NCBI GenBank assembly: GCA_944372365.1
Contig: CALVYP010000001.1
Coordinates: 280,367-344,366, forward strand
Reading direction: 5' to 3'
Source of the DNA: an uncultured Clostridia bacterium
Lineage (GTDB): Bacteria > Bacillota > Clostridia > Christensenellales > UBA1242
DNA: 64,000 nt
Numbering within the stretch: the stretch's first letter is position 1; every line of letters begins with the position of its first letter. The position numbers and the translations under genes are program-made. The notes under the pieces are model-generated. The model saw only the letters and a program-made list of their open reading frames with translations, did not search any database and was not told the origin of the DNA. This document shows, in pieces, positions 54,401 through 60,400 of the stretch.

Positions 54401-57400
54401 CAAACCATCACTTTCACAGGCTTTAAAGAAAACTTTGAAACCGGCGATGTTGACGCAGATGTCACAGATAAACTTCTTGAAAGCCTTACTCTTGACTTTG
54501 ATAGGGCGGCAAGAGACGTTGGCACTTATACAATCGAAAGCACTGACTTTGACAATGCAAACTATCCAGCAGGAATCACCTTTGCTGACATCACAGTTAA
54601 AGTCAACGCATATGCAGTTACAGTTACACAAGAAGATGTTGCTCATCTTACAAAAGTGTATGGCAGCCCAGATCCAACAAGCCTTACCGCAACCATCGAC
54701 GGCATTCAAGGTGAAGAAATTCAAGTAACCTTTATAAGAGAAGGTGCTGGAACACCTGCTGGCGAATACGTTGGCGGCTACAAACTGTCAATCACTGGTT
54801 GGGATGATAAGAACTATGCAGTAACCATGGGCGTGGAAGAAAACAAATGGTTCACAATCACAACCAAAGCAGGCTTGAAGATTGGCGCAGTTCTCTCGGG
54901 CGATGTTAAACAGCTTGAATATGCAGGCACGCAAGAGAGCAGCGTTTCAATCAAATGCAATAATGACGAAACATTTACAATAACTGTCACTGTTGCAGGC
55001 ACTGGCTATGAATTCACTCTTTCTGGCTTTAAAGAAATTGAAGAAATTGAAGAAATTGGCCCGATTCAATCTGATCCATATACGCAAATAATTGAAGAAT
55101 CATTGCAAGGCATCACATTTGCTTTGAATGCTGCGATTGCTGACAAGGACGTTTACAATCTTGTTGCAAGCGGCTCAAACAACATGTATGCGGGCTTTGA
55201 ATTCATCGGCGAAAGCGATGTGATTGAAATCATTGCAAAGAACATTGAGCTTAACAGCTCTAACTTTGCCCTTACTAAACAATATGGCTCGCTTGACGCT
55301 GATGCATATGCAAACAACATCGTCAAAGATATTGCAACAGGCGTTGGCAGCGAAACAATCAGCGTAAGCTTTACAAGAGAAGGCGCTGGAACACCTGCTG
55401 GCGAAAATGTTGACTCATACAACATTCTTTCCGCCGCAGTTGTAGGCAATCAAAACTACACAGTTTCTCTTGCTGACGGCGGTGCAGATCTGTTTACGAT
55501 CACCGCGATTTCAGACTTGGCGATTCATGCAACGATAACCGATGCGGCAATCAGCCATGAGTTTATCAACGAAACGCCAAGCGCAGCGCTCTCGTTTAAC
55601 GGCAGAGATTGGATTGTCACAATTTCAAGCGATTCTGGAGCTTGGGGCACACTCACGCTCAATCTCAGCGAAGTTAGAACAGGCGGCGAAGAGTTTGTCA
55701 ACAAAAATGGATTTGATCTCACCGTATCAACCTTAAATGGTTTGGTGATTGGCATTCAAGATGCAGCGGTAACTGTTGGCGACTATGACCTTACAATCAC
55801 CACTCAGTTAAACAATGCAAACTATCCAGCAAACTTTGCATTCACATCTGGCCATGAAGGCGCAGTAAAAATCACAAAAGCAACCTTCACAGTAAGCCCA
55901 GATGATGCCGACTTCTCGTCAATGTATGGCAGCAATGAAAGCAAGACAAACACATTTACAAGACAAGTTACTGGCGTAAACAACTATAAATTCAACATCA
56001 CTTTCACAAGAGAAACGGGAAGCGATGTTGGCGAATATCAAATTTCATCCGCAACAACGCAGGATGTAAACTACAACACAGAAGTTGTTGTTTCAACTCC
56101 AAACGTGTGGTATGAAATTAAAGAAGTTGCAGGCTTAACACTCAGCGCAACGGCAAGCAAAAACCTTGTTGAACTTATTTACAACCACACAACTCCAAAA
56201 ATTTCAACAAAATTTGTTGAAAGCGGAGCAGACAGCTACTGGCAACTTGTAATCTCAAACGGAAGCGCAGAAGTTACGGTTGACTTAAAAGCCTTCCAAG
56301 AAGATTTTGACAGCCCAGTTTCAATCACCGATGTAAGCATTTTAAAAGCAATCTTTGATGATATAACTTTTGAAATTGAAAACATAGGTGAGGGCAACCA
56401 AGGCACTTACACAATCAAAGCAAACTGCACAGATGTAAATTATCCAGGCGGATTTAACTTTGGCAAAGTTGAGCTTAAAATCAAAAAAGCAACGCTTACA
56501 ATTTCAAGCGGCAGCCCAATAATCAGCAAGGTTTATGGCAGCAGCGATCCGTCAGTGCTTTCCTACACCTTTGACAGCGAGTTCGGCGAAAGAGTTGAAG
56601 TGCACTTTGGCAGAGATGGGGGCGAAGATGTTGGTTTCTATGACTTAACAGATCCAGTTTCTCAAAACACCAACTACAAAGCAGTCATCAACCCAGAAGA
56701 CGGTAACAACTTGTTTGAAATCACAGCTCAGGCTGGCTTAACTCTTTCTGTTGAAATCACTGGCGATGCAGTTGAACTTGCCTATGACGGCGCAAGAGAC
56801 ATCACTGTTACAGCAGAGTATCAAACTGATGCATGGGTGCTTAAACTTATGCAGACTGGCGTTGATGAGCCGCTTGGCACATTCACCTTATCAACATTCA
56901 ACCAAGTTCAAGGTGATAAGAGCACTCAACTTGCAAATGTAAACAATCAAACCTTGAAAGGCTTTACATTCAAGTTAGACAGGGCAGTTAAAGATGTTGG
57001 CATCTACACAATTCAAATGGATGCAAACACCAACCCTAACTATCCGGGCGGACTTATCTTTGCAAACAGTGCAGAGAAATTGATAATCAACCAAAAACAC
57101 TTGACGGTTGAAAAAATTGTTAAAGAATTTGATCAATCTCCAGCATTTGACACATCAAACGACACCTACGACAACACCGCAGACATAAGCGGACTGGTTG
57201 GCGGAGAAACCGTTGTTCTTACTGGTCAGTTCGAAAGCATCGGCGTTGGTGAAGGCATTGCAATAAACAACCTTGCAATCAGCGGTGACGCGGCTTCAAA
57301 CTATGTGCTTGACACCAAGTCTTCAACAGGTGATATCGTTAAAAACACAACCGACACAATCACAACCAGCCTTGCAAAAACGCAGTATGTCTATGGCGAA

Positions 57401-60400
57401 ATTGACAACACTCTCAGCGCGTTCGCTCTAACAGTGATGCTTGGCGCAGATTCGGTTGCAGAGTATGTTGAAATCACTCCATCAATTACAACAGCTTCTT
57501 ACTCAACGGGCGGCTATCTCAACCAAGGCAGCTATCAAGTTAAATTCACAGTTGAGTCTGATTACTACACAACCCAAAATTATCAAGTTGAAATAACAGT
57601 TTCACAACTTGATGTGACGGTTGTTGTCGATGGCGACATCACAAAGGTTTACGACAGAACCGACAGCGTTGTTCAGTCACTTTCACTTCAAACTGTGCTT
57701 GGCGGCGATAATGTAACCGTAAGCGGTAAGTATAACGACGCTCAGCCAGCAGCAGACAAGCAGGTTACATTCACTCTTGCAGGCGCTGATTATGGCAACT
57801 ACAATCTTACAAACGCAAACCAAACAGGTGAAATTGTAAGGGCAGAGATTGTTGTAACAGCTAACCTTAACACTGTTTCCGGCGGATTCGTGGACGGCGT
57901 TGATGCAGCAGGAACAACTCAATTCACAATTTCCTATCCACTTGTTGACAGCGCAGAAGAAACGCTTGGCAAGTTGACACATCCAACCAAGAAAGGCTAC
58001 ACATTCTTAAATTGGACATATGGCGACGATAGGCAAGAGCTTAGCACTGAAAACATTGGTGATGTGCTTGACGGGGCGCTTGATGCCAAAGCACTTTCAA
58101 TCTATGCAAGTTGGCAAATCCAAACCTTCACAGTAACAGTTAAGGTTGACAGCCAGCAAGGTTCATACGAAATTGCACCTGACAAACAAGATGAAAACAA
58201 TGTTTATACTTACAACTATTGGGATACAATCACAATCACACCAGTTCCAAACACTGGCTACATTCAATCGCAACAATCATATGTGATTGAAAACATCGAT
58301 GCAAACAAAGAAGTTGAAGTTAAATTTGTTCCAGCTTCCATTGAGTTTACTGTAAGCATCAACAAGGAAGCATTGTATTCGGCAGACGAAGTTGAAGTTA
58401 GATTTGACTCTGCTGAATGGCTGGTTGGAGAAGATAACGACTCTACAATCAGCGCAACAAGAAGCATTTTGTTCAACGCTCTTGACGGCGTGCTTGCAAA
58501 AGACTTCTTGCCACAAATTTCAGTTTATGGCTACACACTTGCAAGCTGGACAAGTGGCGAGCAAGTGATTGAAGTTGATGCAGAAACAAAACTTCTTGAT
58601 TTGATTCTCGCACTCAACAATTCATTCACACAAGACATCGAACTTTCATTCAGTGCAAACTTTGATGCAAACAAACATCAAATCACATTTAACACCGACG
58701 GCGGATCACCAGAGCCTAGTGCAATTACAGCAACATTTGGTCAGGCGGTTGGCACTCTTCCGGTTGTAACCAAAACAGGCTATGATTTCATAAATTGGGT
58801 TGACGATGAAGGCGTGGCTTATGTTCAAGAAACCATCTTCTCGGTTGACGAAGATGTTCAACTCACCGCAACATGGGGCGTTGGAATTTACGATGTGAAA
58901 GTAACAATCTCTCATGCGAGCGTTGAAATCAAAGATTCTGACAACAGAGTTATGACGCCAGACGGTGGAAATTACAGATTGAGCTACACCGAAAGCTACA
59001 CAATCACGGTTACACCTGATGCAGGCTACAAAGTTTCAGGCGAGTGGACTCAATCTCAGCCAGCATCGTTTGAATTAAGCTATGTTGGCGAAGGCTACAT
59101 CTCAGCATCGCTTACAAACCTTAGCGGAGATGGTTCAATCACAATTCCAGTTGAGGCAATTCTCAACACAATCACATTAAACGGCATTTCACATGCACAG
59201 GTTAGTGTGAGGGTTGGCGAAGACGAATCACAACAACTTGAAAGCAGCGACGGCGTGTTTACTTTCACAGCTCACACAGATGAATCAGTTGAAATCACAA
59301 TCACGCCAGATGAAGGCTATTCGGTTGCTTATGATGAAATCACATCAGGCACAGGATATGTTTCATCACAAAGCGACAATGTGTGTGCTCTCAAAGCGTT
59401 CACAAGTGATGTGGAAATCGCATTCAAAACAACTGCAAACACCTATCTTGCAACATTCAGCTATAGCTCTGGCGCAACAAGCGTTGGAATTATCAGCGGT
59501 GGTGAAAGCCAAGGTCAAGGCATATTGGTTTCAACAGGCACAAACCTTGTTGTAAAGCCAAACTTTGAATATGGTTATGAGTTTGCAAGCGTTTCAGCAG
59601 AAGGCGCAACATACAGCGTTGACGATGAAACAGGAAATATAACATTCTCAAACTTCACCAAAGCATTCACTGTCACAATCACTGGCAAGCCAACGGCATT
59701 TGCTCTTAAAGCAACAGTGTTTGCAATCGACAGCGATCACAAAGTTCAAGATGCACAAGGCTTTGCAGCAACCGTTAAAGAAAGCGAGTTGTTCGGCAGC
59801 GAAGTAACATTCACTGCATCAAAACCAGCCGAAGCATCGGGATACAGATTTGTTGGTTGGTTTGAAGGCACTCTTGAAGCCGAAGAAGGCGTTCTCAACT
59901 ACAACACCGAAGACATCATCAGCACAGACGAATCCTACAAATGGGTTGTGGCTGGCGAAAGAGAGTTGACGGCAGTTTACGAATACGCAATCTTCACAAT
60001 CAGGGCATATGTTGAAGGCAAAGGACAGATCATCTACAATGAAAATGTTGTTGCCGACAGCGAAAATGGATTGTATTTCAGCCAGCAGTTTAACTATTCA
60101 AACGAAATTGTGCTTAATGCTCAACCAGCATCGGGCTATGAGTTCAAAGAATGGCGAAACGGCGATCAAACATATTCAGCTCAACAGCAGTTGTCTATAA
60201 CAGTTGATCAAGATCTTTCACTCACGGCAGTGTTTGTTGCAGGCGACCTTACTTTCAACCTTGAAGCAGGCGTTTTGATTGACGGCGCGCTTTACACAGG
60301 CGAAAGCGTTGAAGGCCTTTCATATGGCAAGGTTGAATGGGGAACTTACAGCGAAGAGGGCGGATTTGTTAAAGATCCAGACGGCGACAAAACAACTGTT

